Source: Ariolimax columbianus
Lineage: Eukaryota; Mollusca; Gastropoda; Stylommatophora; Arionidae
Direction: 5' to 3'
Assembly: GCA_036924085.1 (NCBI GenBank)
Contig: JAVGWX010000007.1
Location: 74,850,948 to 74,914,947, forward strand
Length of the DNA stretch: 64,000 nt
The notes under the pieces are model-generated. The model did no database searches, was not told where the DNA came from, and saw nothing but the letters and a program-made list of their open reading frames with translations. The first letter of the stretch is position 1. Each line of letters begins with the position of its first letter. The translations under genes and the position numbers were made by a program. Below are positions 44,008 to 54,460 of this stretch, one piece after another.

Positions 44008-44561
44008 TAACTTAACGTCTTTATACTGGTTTAGAAGACCCTGCAGAGTCTGTTTACAACCAGTTACATTTACAACACCTTGCTCTAAAAGCTATGTGCC
44101 TCCAGTTTATTCTTAAATGCATTAACTGTCCCTGCCTCCACTACCTCCCCTGGCAATGCATTTAAAGCAGACACCACTCTCGGACTAAAAAAATATTTCC
44201 TAATATCTAATCTGGACCTCTCTTTAGTCAGCTTGTAGCTGTGCCCTCTTGGTATTGTGGGTGGCTGTATTTTAAAAAAACTTGTTATAGTCTAATTTAT
44301 CCATTCCTCTGATCATCTTATAAACCTGTATTAAGTCACCACGAATTCTTCTCTCTTCTAGACACTGAAGGCCGGTTTTTCTGAGTCTTTCCTCATAACT
44401 GTAATTCTGGAATCCCACTATCATCTTTGTCGCTCTTTTTTGTATTCTTTTTAGCACGTTTATATTCCATCTATGATAAGGACTCCACACCTGTACACAG
44501 TACTCCAATCTAAGTCTAACTAAAGCTTTAAGCAGTAACTATCACTTCCTTGCTCCTATGT

Positions 44562-45155
44562 TTAATATTTCTTTTTATCATACCTAACATTGCATTTGCC
44601 GTTTTTCACTGCTACCTTAACTTGCTCACTTATCTTTCCTGTATGATCTATTATAACCCCTAGGTCCCTTTCCTTATCTATCTTTCTAATATTGTTCTCT
44701 CCCATTCTGTAATTATGTTCTATATTGGATCTACCCATGTGGATGACTGTACATTTATCTACATTAAACTCCATTTGCCAGCTTTCAGACCATTCTCGAA
44801 TTTTATCTAAATCCGACCTCAATATATCCACTTCCGCTTTACATGAGATACTACTGTATAGTTTTGTATCATCAGCTAATTTTGCAATCATGGATCCCAT
44901 ATCAATGTCCAAATCATTTATATATATCAAGAACAAAATTGGTCCCAAAACCGAGCCCTGTGGCACACCACTTTTCACTTCACACCACTCAGAGTACTCC
45001 TTATTTATGCCCACCCTCTGCCTTCTTCCCGTTAACCAATTTTCAATCCATTTGGCAACTTCCCCACCTATTCCATGTGATTTTAACTTTCGGAATAATC
45101 TTTGATGAGGTACTCTATCAAAGGCCTTTACAAAATCTAGATAAATAACGTCCAC
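44562..45155 (-). pseudogene. CR1-like RT palm frame (copy b)
   Basis: 197 codons with YLDFVKAFDRVPHQRLFRKL (first catalytic Asp), KWIENWLTGRRQRVG, GVPQGSVLGPILFLIYINDL and KLADDTKLYS (palm Asp pair), then LGVIIDHTGK. The reading slips after VKNGKCNVRYDKKKY, close to the same A-rich spot that is shifted in copy a, marking a slippage-prone site. Confidence 0.83.
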
Positions 45156-45196
45156 TGCTCTCCTTTATCTATCATTTTAGTAACCTCCTCCATGAA

Positions 45197-45511
45197 TTAT
45201 AATAGATTTGTTAAGCATGATCTCCCTCTAGTAAACTCATGCTGACTATTTCTGATTAGATTAAATTTGTCCAAATGCATTGCAATGTTTTCTTTGATTA
45301 TTGACTCCAACAACTTACAGACTATGCTCGTTAAACTCACCGGTCTATAATTCGCTGGAACTGATTTTTTGCCCTTTTTGAATAAGGGGATCACTCCTGC
45401 ATCTTTCCAATCCCGTGGAACAATCGCTTTTGATAGTGATTGAGAACATAATATGGATAATGGTTTTGCTAGTTGGTCTAATTTCATACAGCAATTTTGA
45501 ATGAATACCAT
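45197..45511 (-). pseudogene. CR1-like RT fingers frame (copy b)
   Basis: 104 codons containing VPRDWKDAGVIPLFKKGKKS, NYRPVSLTSIVCKLLESIIK and FTRGRSCLTNLL, that is, RT motifs 1-2a. A frameshift (near SVPANYRP) and a stop disconnect it from the palm frame. Confidence 0.8.
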
Positions 45512-45737
45512 CTTGACCTGGACATTTATCCACTTTCAACCACTCCAATTTTTAAAAAAACCATTTCCTCTGTAATACAGATTGATCTTAATCCCGCTGT
45601 ATCTTTGTCTCTTTGAAAAATATCTAAAGACTCTAGGATCTTGGAGCAGTCCTCTTTTGTGTAGACTATGTCAAAGTACTGATTAAGTAGATTAGCAGCC
45701 TCCCTATTCTCACTTATTATTTTCCATGTACTGTCTA

Positions 45738-46047
45738 TGAGAGGGCGATCCTAACTAGCACATCTCTAATGTTGTTTAGTTCACAGAGGACGATCTTATC
45801 TAGCACACCTCTGATCTTGTTTAGTTCACAGAGGATGATCCTATCTAGCACACCTCCAATCTTGTTTAGTTCACAGAGGATGATCCTAGCTAGCACACCT
45901 CTGATCTTGTTTAGTTCACAGAGGATGATCCTAGCTAGCATACCTCCAATCTTGTTTAGTTCACAGAGGATGATCCTATCTAGCACACCTCCAATCTTCT
46001 TTAGTTCACAGAGGACGATCCAAGCTAGCACACCTCTAATCTTGAAC
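45738..46047. repeat. 45-bp minisatellite, right part (about 7 copies)
   Basis: The unit contains GAGGATGATCCTATCTAGCA, CACCTCCAATCTTGTTTAGT and TCACA. It is the other side of the array at 43801-44007, but the units here are 45 bp and carry different diagnostic bases. A multiple of three, hence frames on both strands. Confidence 0.92.
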
Positions 46048-46059
46048 ATTTTTCTAGTT

Positions 46060-46640
46060 AAAGTTGACGTGTCCCCACACTAATGCGGCTACCTGCTGTT
46101 GGTTTGGATATTTTGGCGGGGTTGGTGCAACTATTCAGAACGTGCATCAGTTGTTCCAGGTGGCGGGTAGGAGATCCCGCGATTTGCCAATTCTGGTTTC
46201 TAACAAGGTCGCAGCATCTAGTGTTGTGGCCACCTGTGGGAGGAGTGTTCAGGTTCATGGCTGCCCTGTGGTCGCTGCCTATATCAAATCGGCGCAGTGC
46301 CTCCGCGTTGGTAACAAACGTCTCTTCGCTACTGATCACAAGTCGATTGTAGCCTTGCTCTCCAAGTTTGGTGACTGCAATGCCCATCGCTTCCCAGCAG
46401 GTTATTGTCCTTAGGTGTTCATGACGTGAAGCTTGCAGCAAAAATCATCAAGCGATCACCTCAATAACTTCGTTTGTCTTATGAGAAACTACCCAAGTAG
46501 GTCTCGCTCTCCTGTTTTTGACCCGATACGTTCGTTAAGCTCTCCAATGGTAGTTTTTTTTCTGTACACAGGCTGTTGTATTTCTTTCTCTAGCTCTTCC
46601 TAGAAAAGTTCTACCGAGTCTTCGTCCTACCCAATATGGC
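46060..46640 (-). pseudogene. LINE endonuclease remnant (RTE-like)
   Basis: Minus strand, with shifts: EELEKEIQQPVYRKKTTI, ELNERIGSKTGERDLLG, HVMNT, then SSEETFVTNAEALRRFDIGS and DHRAAMNLNTP. This matches the order Y.ELE.TI..V......GDFNA.IG, MNTFF, V.T.VEV...FD.GSDHR of LINE apurinic endonucleases. The final SDHR catalytic motif is intact. It is on the same strand as, and upstream of, the RT at 42870-43800, so both probably belong to one element. Confidence 0.58.
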
Positions 46641-47315
46641 TGTAACCTTCAGAGAATGTCACAGAAGACGACTAAATATGTTTGTGCATTGAGTTAGCAA
46701 CCTCATCACGTTAAACCACTGCTTTAAAACCGCTACTGCAAATGTTCTGATACAGGTGTTCTCCAAATAGACCAGCTATAGTGGAGGATCTATGATCCAA
46801 CTGCAGCGAATAGACGGATCGTAATGCTAATTAACTCATTCATCTTTTTCTCTGCAATGTGAAGCATATAATACCAATACAGCTGGTCCCTTACAGGAAG
46901 CCTATTCTAAAGCATTTGCAATCATTCATCATTTCGCTCTAACTTAAAGCACATGTTTTAACTCACTTTATTCCCTGTACGGGAAGTCTCAATCTTGGAA
47001 TCTGATCATAATGTTTTTGTTTTTTTTACATGATGAGGTTGCCAATCACAAGCACAGCCATCTTAATGACTTGCTTAAAAGAGAACAGTGATCCTCATCT
47101 GTTCATCCCCAATACCACTCGGTATCATGCTAGCTACATTACATTAAATTGTTTCAGAGCTTGCATTCTCCGTTAATTTTTTGTTCCACGTTAAATAATC
47201 GCTTTCACCTCTCCTGTGTAGATTTTAAACAAAATGTCTTATTGAAAATAGAAGAAAATAAGAACATAAAATATCAACAACAATACAACAACATATAAAT
47301 TGGGGATGTTGTTGC
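46641..47315. other. Unassigned low-copy DNA
   Basis: Nothing recognised on either strand. Confidence 0.4.
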
Positions 47316-47828
47316 TGATGCCACTGGTACTTCTGATAGATGCTGATGTTGTTGATGGTACCACTCGTACTTCTGATAGATGCTGATGTTATTGGTGGTA
47401 CCACTCGTACTTCTGATAGATGCTGATGTTATTGATGGTACCACTCGTACTTCTGATAGATGCTGATGTTTTTGGCGGTACCACTCGTACTTCTGATAGA
47501 TGCTGATGTTGTTGGTGGTACCACTCGTACTTCTGATAGATGCTGATGTTGTTGATGGTACCACTCGAACTTCTGATAGATGCTGATGTTGTTGATGGTA
47601 CCACTCGTACTTCTCATAGATGCTGATGTTGTTGATGGTACCACTCGTGTTTCTCTTAAGTGGGGTTGTTGTCGATGGTACCACTCGTACTTCTGGTAAG
47701 TGCTGATGTTGTCGGTGGTACCACTCGTACTTCTGGTAAGTGCTGATATTGTCGGTGGTACCACTCGTACTTCTGGTAAGTGCTGATGTTGTTGATGGTA
47801 CCACTCGTACTTCTGTTAAGAGCTGATG
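47316..47828. repeat. 60-bp tandem repeat, 8.5 copies
   Basis: The unit contains ATGCTGATGTTGTTGATGGT, ACCACTCGTACTTCTGATAG and similar. Read on the minus strand, each unit resembles the 3' tip of the pearl-like element (AACAGAAGTACGAGTGGTAC followed by CATCAACAACATCAGCA). Being 20 codons long, it keeps frames open (up to 194 codons), which are artefacts. Confidence 0.95.
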
Positions 47829-48880
47829 ACGACTTTCTCTGGTGACGAACAGCAGCAACCTTCCTCACATCATGAGGCGTATTTGAGAAAGTGATTCGTG
47901 GTCCTTCTGGCTGTAGTGCAATGCGAGGATACTCAGTAAGCTCACCACTACGAGGAGCACAGTGCCGAACCCAACTTCGCAAGTCATGCATCAGTATGTT
48001 TTACCTGACCCTGACTAACATAATCTGATCAGTATGTTTTACCTGACCCTGACTAACATAATCTGATCAGTATGTTTTACCTGACCCTGACTATCATAAT
48101 CTGATCAGTATGTTTTACCTGACCCTGACTAACATAATCTGATTAGTATGTTTTACCTGACCCTGACTAGCATAATCTGATCAGTATGTTTTACCCGACC
48201 CTGACTAACATAATCTGATCAGTATGTTTTACCTGACCCTGACTTACATAATCTGATCAGTATGTTTTACCTGACCCTGACTAACATAATCTGATCAGTA
48301 TGTTTTACCTGACCCTGACTAATATAATCTGATTAGTATGTTTTACCTGACCCTAGCTAACACAGTCTGATCAGTATGTTTTACCTGACCCTAGCTAACA
48401 CAGTCTGATCAGTATGTTTTACCTGATCCTAGTTAACACAGTCTGATTAGTATGTTTTACCTGACCCTGACTAACATAGTCTGATCAGTATGTTTTACCT
48501 GACCCTGACTAATATAATCTGATTAGTATGTTTTACCTGACCCTAGCTAACACAGTCTGATCAGTATGTTTTACCTGACCCTAGCTAGCACAGTCTGATC
48601 AGTATGTTTTACCTGATCCTAGTTAACACAGTCTGATTAGTATGTTTTACCTGACCCTGACTAACATAGTCTGATCAGTATGTTTTACCTGACCCTGGCT
48701 AACATATAGTCTGATAAGTATGTTTTATCTGACATTGACTAACACAGTCTGATCAGTTGGTTTCCTTTGACCCTGACTAACATAGTCTGATCAGTATGTT
48801 ATGCCTGACACTGACTAACTTAATCTAATCAGTATATTTTGCCTGACCGGACGTTAGCCTCCTCTCCCTCCGACCTACAT
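47829..48880 (-). mobile_element. Pearl-like element copy 4 with 38-bp core array
   Basis: In minus orientation: 5' end GGAGAGGAGGCTAACGTCCG, GTCAGGC (48850-48878); a core array (47990-48830) of about 22 units of 38 bp containing GTCAGGGTCAGGTAAAACAT and ACTGATCAGATTATGTTA; then a 3' domain (47829-47985) with GTAGTGGTGAGCTTACTGAG, CGCATTGCACTACAGCCAG, GACCACGAATCACTTTCTC. The 60-bp array follows at its 3' tip. No coding capacity. Confidence 0.7.
47990..48830. repeat. 38-bp minisatellite, about 22 copies
   Basis: Unit GATCAGTATGTTTTACCTGA, CCCTGACTAACATAATCT. Two sub-variants (AACATAATCT and AACACAGTCT) form blocks; the block starting at about 48310 repeats at about 48500, a sign of segmental duplication inside the array. 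Confidence 0.96.
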
Positions 48881-49314
48881 TATATATGAAAATGGCACAG
48901 CACGCATAATTCAAGGTCATATTCCGAACCTAGTCAGAGCGATGATAGGGAAGTGTAATTAGACTTCCTTCCTCCATGATTCACCAGGTTAGCACCAGCG
49001 TTTCACAGAAAAGTGCACACTTCGCCAGACACATGTTTCTCAATCACCATTGAAGCTGGAACGACTTAAGGTTTCCAAAATGTCTGCAGACAGTGTGCCA
49101 GGCTGCAGTCACATTTAAACTATTGTCCAACTAAAGACACCTTGTAGGATTTTGACCACTAAAATGGAAACATTACTACAGACTGCAAATGCAACGTTCT
49201 TTTGACTGAGCAAGTTTAACATAATAAATTAAAGAAATATACACTTAGGTTCATCCAGCGGTAACGACATGCCTTTGTATACCAAGCTGCAAACGGGTAT
49301 CTGACATACTGTGT
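48881..49314. other. Unassigned low-copy DNA
   Basis: Spacer between arrays. Nothing recognised. Confidence 0.4.
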
Positions 49315-49690
49315 GGCAGTTGGCCTATTTTCGTCTAGTACACCCATAGGCTAATGGAAAACAATTCAACAGTTGGCTATGGTACACCCATAAGCTAATA
49401 TAAAATAATTCAATAGTTGGCTATGGTATACCCATTGGCTAATAAAAGACAGTTAAGCAGTTTTCTATGGTACACATATAATCTAATGGTAGACAGTTAA
49501 GCAGTTGTCTATGGTACACATATAATCTAATTGAAGAAAGTTAAGCAGTTGTCTATGGTACACATATAATCTAATGGAAGGTAGTTAAGCAGTTGTCTAT
49601 GGTACACATATAATCTAATGGAAGACAGTTAAGCAGTTGTCTATGGTACACATATAATCTAATGAAGAAAGTTCAACAGTTGGCTACCAC
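49315..49690. repeat. 44-bp tandem repeat, about 8 copies
   Basis: The unit contains GTTAAGCAGTTGTCTATGGT, ACACATATAATCTAATGGAA, GACA. Left units are diverged (CATAGGCTAATGGAAAACAA). Confidence 0.92.
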
Positions 49691-49761
49691 TTCAAATCCC
49701 CAAAGACAACTGTGGACAGACACGCTGAAACAGCTACGTTGCTCTTGTTCAAGAAGCATTT

Positions 49762-49838
49762 CATGTTACCCAAGTTGTACCCGGTCATTTGAGTTGTACC
49801 CGGTCACTCGAGTTGTACTCGGTCACTCGAGTTGTAAC
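49762..49838. repeat. 19-bp tandem repeat, about 4 copies
   Basis: Unit GAGTTGTACCCGGTCACTC with small variants. Confidence 0.85.
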
Positions 49839-50199
49839 CAAATCGCAAATAGTGTAAATTTCCATGCCTGTTGTAAAATGCAACTAAAGTGGTAAATTGA
49901 GTTACAACGTGGTCAAGTAAAACGGATTGCTATAGTAATTACATTGATTCAGCCTTAGAGCAAAAGACCAGTTGCAGTTGTTGCCCTATGCTTCGTATGC
50001 AGTCAAAAATAAACAAACAAGAATAATAAAAAAGTTTAAATAGGAAGAAAACAAATAGAGAAGAACGGAATAAAAACGCTTGAAAATCAGATATGAAGAG
50101 AAAGTAAGAACATGGAGTTTTACAATCGTTCTCTCCTAGTCACGGAGTGACCTTTGTAATCAGTTTCAGTTCTCGTGTAAACTCTATAAATGTGCATAA
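49839..50199. other. Unassigned low-copy DNA
   Basis: Nothing recognised. Confidence 0.4.
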
Positions 50200-51715
50200 A
50201 TGTGTGCTCTATAAATGTGTTGGTAGTTAGACACTCGTGTTGAGTTCACTTCAGCTCTTGACGTTTCGTTGTTAACTGATTACAGTTCCTCTTCTTATAT
50301 AACTGAGCCATACTTGAGAAGGTGAAACAGAGTCCTCCTGTTTGTAGTGCATTCCGAGGCACCTCAGTACGATCACCACTATGGGGATTACATTAAGGTG
50401 AGACTGCTTTGACACATCCTGTTCCGGAGACCCACGAAGAGGTGACAAGGTAGGTGCCTTGATCAAGATGTAGCACCTGTCCCTGACACATTGATCACTA
50501 TGTATCTCCTGTCCTTGACACCTTGATCACTATGTATCACCCGTCTCTGACACCTTGATCACTATGTATCACCTGTCCCTGACACTTTAATCAAAATGTA
50601 TCACCTGTCTATGACACCTTGATCTCTATGTATCACAAGTCCCTGACACCTTGATCACTATGGAAAACCTGTCTAGGACACCTTGATCACTATGTATCAC
50701 CTGTCCCTGACACTTTGATCACTATGTATCACCTGTCCCTGACACCTTGATCACTATGTATCACCTGTCCCTGACACCTTGATCACTATGTATCACAAGT
50801 CCCTGACACCTTGATCACTATGTATCACCTGTCTCTGACACCTTGATCACTATGTTTCACCTGTCTCTGACAACTTGATCACTATGTTTCACCTGTCCCT
50901 GACACCTTGATCGCTATGTATCACCTGTCTCTGACACCTTGATCACTATGTTTTACCTGTCTCTGACACCTTGATCACTATGTTTCACCTGTCCCTGACA
51001 AATGGATCACTATGTTTCACCTGTCCCTGACACCTTGATCACTATGTTTCACCTGTCCCTGACACCTTGATCACTATGTTTCACCTGTCACTGACACCTT
51101 GATCTCTATGTTTCACCCGTCCCTGACACCTTGATCACTATGTATCACCTGTCATTGACACCTTGATCACTATGTATCACAAGTCCCTGACACCTTGATC
51201 ACTACGTATCACCTGTCTCTGACACCTTGATCACTATGTTTTACCTGTCTCTGACACCTTGATCACTATGTTTCACCTGTCCCTGACAAATTGATCACTA
51301 TGTTTCACCTGTCACTGACACCTTGATCTCTATGTTTCACCTGTCCCTGACACCTTGATCACTATGTATCACCTGTCCTTGACACCTTGATCACTATGTA
51401 TCACAAGTCCCTGACACCTTGATCACTATGTGTCACCTGTCCCTGACACCTTGATCACTATGTATCACTTGTCCCTGACACCTTGATCACTATGTATCAC
51501 CTGTCCCTGACACCTTGATCACTATCTATCACCTGTCCCTGACACCTTGATCACTATGTATCACAAGTTCCTGACACCTTGATCACTATGTATCACCTGT
51601 CCCTGACAAATGGATCACTATGTATCACCTGTCCCTGACTCCATGATCACTATCTATCACCTGTCCCCGACACCTTGATCATTATTTATCACCTGTTCTT
51701 GACGCTAGTCTTCGC
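50200..51715 (-). mobile_element. Pearl-like element copy 5 with 32-bp core array
   Basis: In minus orientation: a 5' end near 51715 (GCGAAGACTAGCGTCAAGAA, CAGG), a core array of about 38 units of 32 bp (50470-51700), then a 3' domain (50200-50460) with ATAGTGGTGATCGTACTGAG, GTGCCTCGGAATGCACTAC, GGACTCTGTTTCACCTTCTC and the tip GAACTCAACACGAGTGTCTA. It faces copy 6 head to head across about 130 bases. Confidence 0.68.
50470..51700. repeat. 32-bp minisatellite, about 38 copies
   Basis: Unit TATCACCTGTCCCTGACACC, TTGATCACTATG with recurring variants (TTTCACC, CACAAGT, ACAAATGGATC). Blocks of variants recur, for example around 50790-50990 and 51170-51300. Confidence 0.96.
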
Positions 51716-51849
51716 TCCGATGTTCCAGTGATTTGTGGGTAGTGAATATAACATTCTATATACTATTGACCTTTAGCTTTTTTGTTGATTTATCTAATTC
51801 CTATGCATTTAACAAAAATAGAAAGTTGAATATTACAGCGTAGGCCAAC

Positions 51850-52930
51850 GCAGTCTGAATGTGAGTGAAGAGAAATCGGAGTCAAAGAAAAATAATAATC
51901 AAGATGTCAGTGTCAGATGAAACATACTGATCAAGATGTCAGGGTCAGATGAAACATACTGATCAAGATGTCAGAGTCAGAGGAAACATACTGATAAAAA
52001 TGTCAGGGTCAGGGAAAACATATTGATCAGAATGTCCGGGTCAGAGGAAACATACTGATCATGATGTCAGGGCCAGGAGAAACATACTGATCAGAATGTC
52101 AGGGTCAGAGGAAACATACTGATCATGATGTTAGGGCCAGGAGAAACATACTGATCAGAATGTCAGGGTCAGAGGAAACATACTGATCAGGATGTCAGGG
52201 CCAGGTGAAACATACTGATCAGGATGTCAGGGCCAGGAGAAACATACTTATCACAATGTCAGGGTCAGAGGAAACATAATGATCATGATGTCAGGGCCAG
52301 AAGAAACATACTGATCAGAATGTCAGGGTTAGAGGAAACATACTGATCAGGATGTCAGGCTCAGGGAAGACATACTGATCAGAATGTCAGGGTCAGAGGA
52401 AACATGCTGATCAGGATGTCAGGGTCAGGGGAGACATACTGATCAGGATGTCAGGGTCAGAGGCGACATTCTGATCAGGATGTCAGGGTCAGGGGAGACA
52501 TACTGATCATGATGTCAGGGCCAGAAGAAACATACTGATCAGAATATCAGGGTCAGAGGAAACATACTGATCAGGATGTCAGGGTCAGGGGAGACATACT
52601 GATCAGGATGTCAGGGTCAGAGGAAACATACTGATCATGATGTCAGGGCCAGGAGAAACATACTGATCAAGATCCCACCTCATGTCTTGGTTCATGCTCC
52701 TGAAAACAATTTGTCACAGGAGTCGGGCTAACAAGAAGGGGATCATCACTATAGTCATCATAAGGGTGAGGGTACTGAGGAGCCTCGAATTGCACTACAG
52801 CCAAGTGGTTTCGAGTCCACTTTCATAAGTACGTATCGGGATGAAAGAAGAGCTACAGAAACCTGCTACCAAAGAAGCGATGTCTTACGCTAACTCAACT
52901 CTGCATGAGTAGCGTCTAACAGGAACAACA
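51850..52930 (+). mobile_element. Pearl-like element copy 6 with 32-bp core array
   Basis: Plus orientation: a weak 5' end near 51850, a core array 51895-52680, a junction GATCAAGATCCCACCTCATG, then a 3' domain with GGTGAGGGTACTGAGGAGCC, TCGAATTGCACTACAGCCAA, GTATCGGGATGAAAGAAGAG and the tip CTAACTCAACTCTGCATGAG, TAGCGTCTAACAGGAACAAC. A long CAA-rich microsatellite continues to about 53670. Matches copy 1 at 5868-6165 block for block. Confidence 0.7.
51895..52680. repeat. 32-bp minisatellite, about 24 copies (inverse relative of 50470-51700)
   Basis: Unit GATCAGGATGTCAGGGTCAG, AGGAAACATACT. Aligned by hand to the reverse complement of the 32-bp unit at 50470-51700, 25 of 32 positions agree. 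Confidence 0.95.
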
Positions 52931-53670
52931 ATAATATCGACATCAACAATAACATTTACGACAAGAGCAACATCATCATCAACAATAACAACAACATCGG
53001 AAACGACATAAACAGAAGCAACATCACCACCAGCAGCAGCAACAACATCAACAAAAACAGCACCATCATTAAGAACAACGACCCCATCATCATCGGCAAC
53101 AGCAACATCAACATTAACCACAACAAAATGAACAACATCAACAAAAACATTATTGCTGATAGTAACAACAGCCACATCACCAACAACATCATCAACAAAA
53201 CAATATCAACATCAACGTCGACAACATCAACAACAACAACATCATCAGCAAAATCACCAGAAACACCAATAATATATCAACAAAAACAATCACATCAACA
53301 ACAGCAACATCAACAACAGCAACATCAACAACACGCAACATCACAAAAGTAAAAAAGCCATCATCATCCCCACCAATAACAACAACAACAAAAAACAACA
53401 TCACCAACAAGAAAAACAATAACATCATCATTAGCAACAACAACATCAACAATAACAACAGCATCAAATGCAACAATGACAACAACAATAACAACAGCAT
53501 CAAATGCAACAATGACAACAACAATAACAACAGCATCAAATGCAACAATGACAACAACAATATCAATAACAAAAACGTAAACACAAACTAAAACAACAAC
53601 ATCAACAAAAACAACATCATTAACAGCACCTACAGCAACAACAACAACAGCAACATCTACAACGGCAGTC
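52915..53670. repeat. CAA/CAACATCAA-rich microsatellite
   Basis: About 750 bases of AACAACAACATCAACAACAG-type sequence, including a 36-bp sub-repeat (ATCAAATGCAACAATGACAA...) three times at about 53460-53565. It continues from the CAA-rich tip of pearl-like copy 6. The minus-strand poly-L/V and plus-strand poly-N/T frames are artefacts. Confidence 0.93.
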
Positions 53671-53769
53671 TGAACAGGAAATGTCGCCTCCAAAATGCGC
53701 ATTAACCTACAAGACTATGTCCTCTATCCACAACCGCCATGTAATTTTAACACGCTTAATCTCGACCTC

Positions 53770-54460
53770 TCGGGCAGCCCGTGGAGACCACTCTCGGAAC
53801 TCGATCTCTCGCGAAACCTCTAGAGACCACTCTGGGAACTCGATCTCTCGCGGAACCTCTAGAGACCACTCTCGAAACTCGATAGTTCGGGGAACCTCTA
53901 GAGACCAGTCTCGGAACTCGATCTCTCGCGGAACCTCTAGAGACCACCCTCGGAATTCGATCTCTTGCGGAACCTCTAGAGACCAGTCTCGGAACTCGAT
54001 CTCTCGCGGAACCTCTAGAGACCACCCTCGGAATTCGATCTCTTGCGGAACCTCTAGAGACCACTCTCGGAACTCGATCTCTCGCGAAACCTCTAGAGAC
54101 CACTCTGGGAACTCGATCTCTCGCGGAACCTCTAGAGACCACTCTCGAAACTCGATAGTTCGGGGAACCTCTAGAGACCAGTCTCGGAACTCGATCTCTC
54201 GCGGAACCTCTAGAGACCACCCTCGGAATTCGATCTCTTGCGGAACCTCTAGAGACCACTCTCGGAACTCGATCTCTCGCGGAACCTCTAGAGACCACCC
54301 TCGGAATTCGATCTCTTGCGGAACCTCTTGAGACCACTCTCGGAACTCGATATCTCGCGGAACCTATAGAGACCACTCTCGGAAATCGATCTCTCGCGGA
54401 ACCTCTAGAGACCACTCTCGGAACTCGATAGTTCGCGGAACCTCTAGAGACCTTTCACGG
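53770..54460. repeat. 39-bp satellite with 273-bp higher-order repeat
   Basis: Unit GAGACCACTCTCGGAACTCG, ATCTCTCGCGGAACCTCTA. About 17.5 units. Variant order repeats with a period of seven units: the run starting at 53784 (GCGAAACC unit, then CTCTGGGAAC, then GATAGTTCGGGG, CAGTCTCGG, CACCCTCGG) starts again at 54057. Both strands stay open for about 219 codons, because 39 is a multiple of three and no unit frame has a stop. Confidence 0.96.

Larger units (their letters stand above)
44008..45737 (-). mobile_element. CR1-like LINE copy b, 5'-truncated RT
   Basis: Minus-strand element with the (TTAAG)n tail at 44008-44021 and a truncated 5' end near 45737. In order: KCPGQDGIHSKLLYEI, VPRDWKDAGVIPLFKKGKK, NYRPVSLTSIVCKLLESII, FTRGRSCLTNLL, VIYLDFVKAFDRVPHQRLF, SGVPQGSVLGPILFLIYIND, LADDTKL, LGVIIDHTGK, then the thumb to YNKFF and RKYFF. 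The reading is split into four frames, with shifts near 45345-45511, 45180, 44560 and 44275. The endonuclease is missing. The longest copy of this family here, inserted in a minisatellite. Confidence 0.88.

Noticed and set aside
47274..47858. 194-codon minus-strand frame (TYQKYEWYH repeats)
   Set aside because: It is a translation of the 60-bp tandem repeat.
50470..52680. Regular 32-bp direct repeats resembling a CRISPR array
   Set aside because: The units are contiguous with no unique spacers, there are no cas genes, and the setting is eukaryotic. They are minisatellites.
52885..53702. Minus-strand poly-Leu/Val frames suggesting a membrane protein
   Set aside because: They are the complement of CAA/CAACATCAA microsatellite DNA.
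53756..54415. Long open frames on both strands (about 219 codons)
   Set aside because: They follow from a 39-bp repeat (a multiple of three) without stops in those frames. There is no start context, and no coding bias beyond the repeat.
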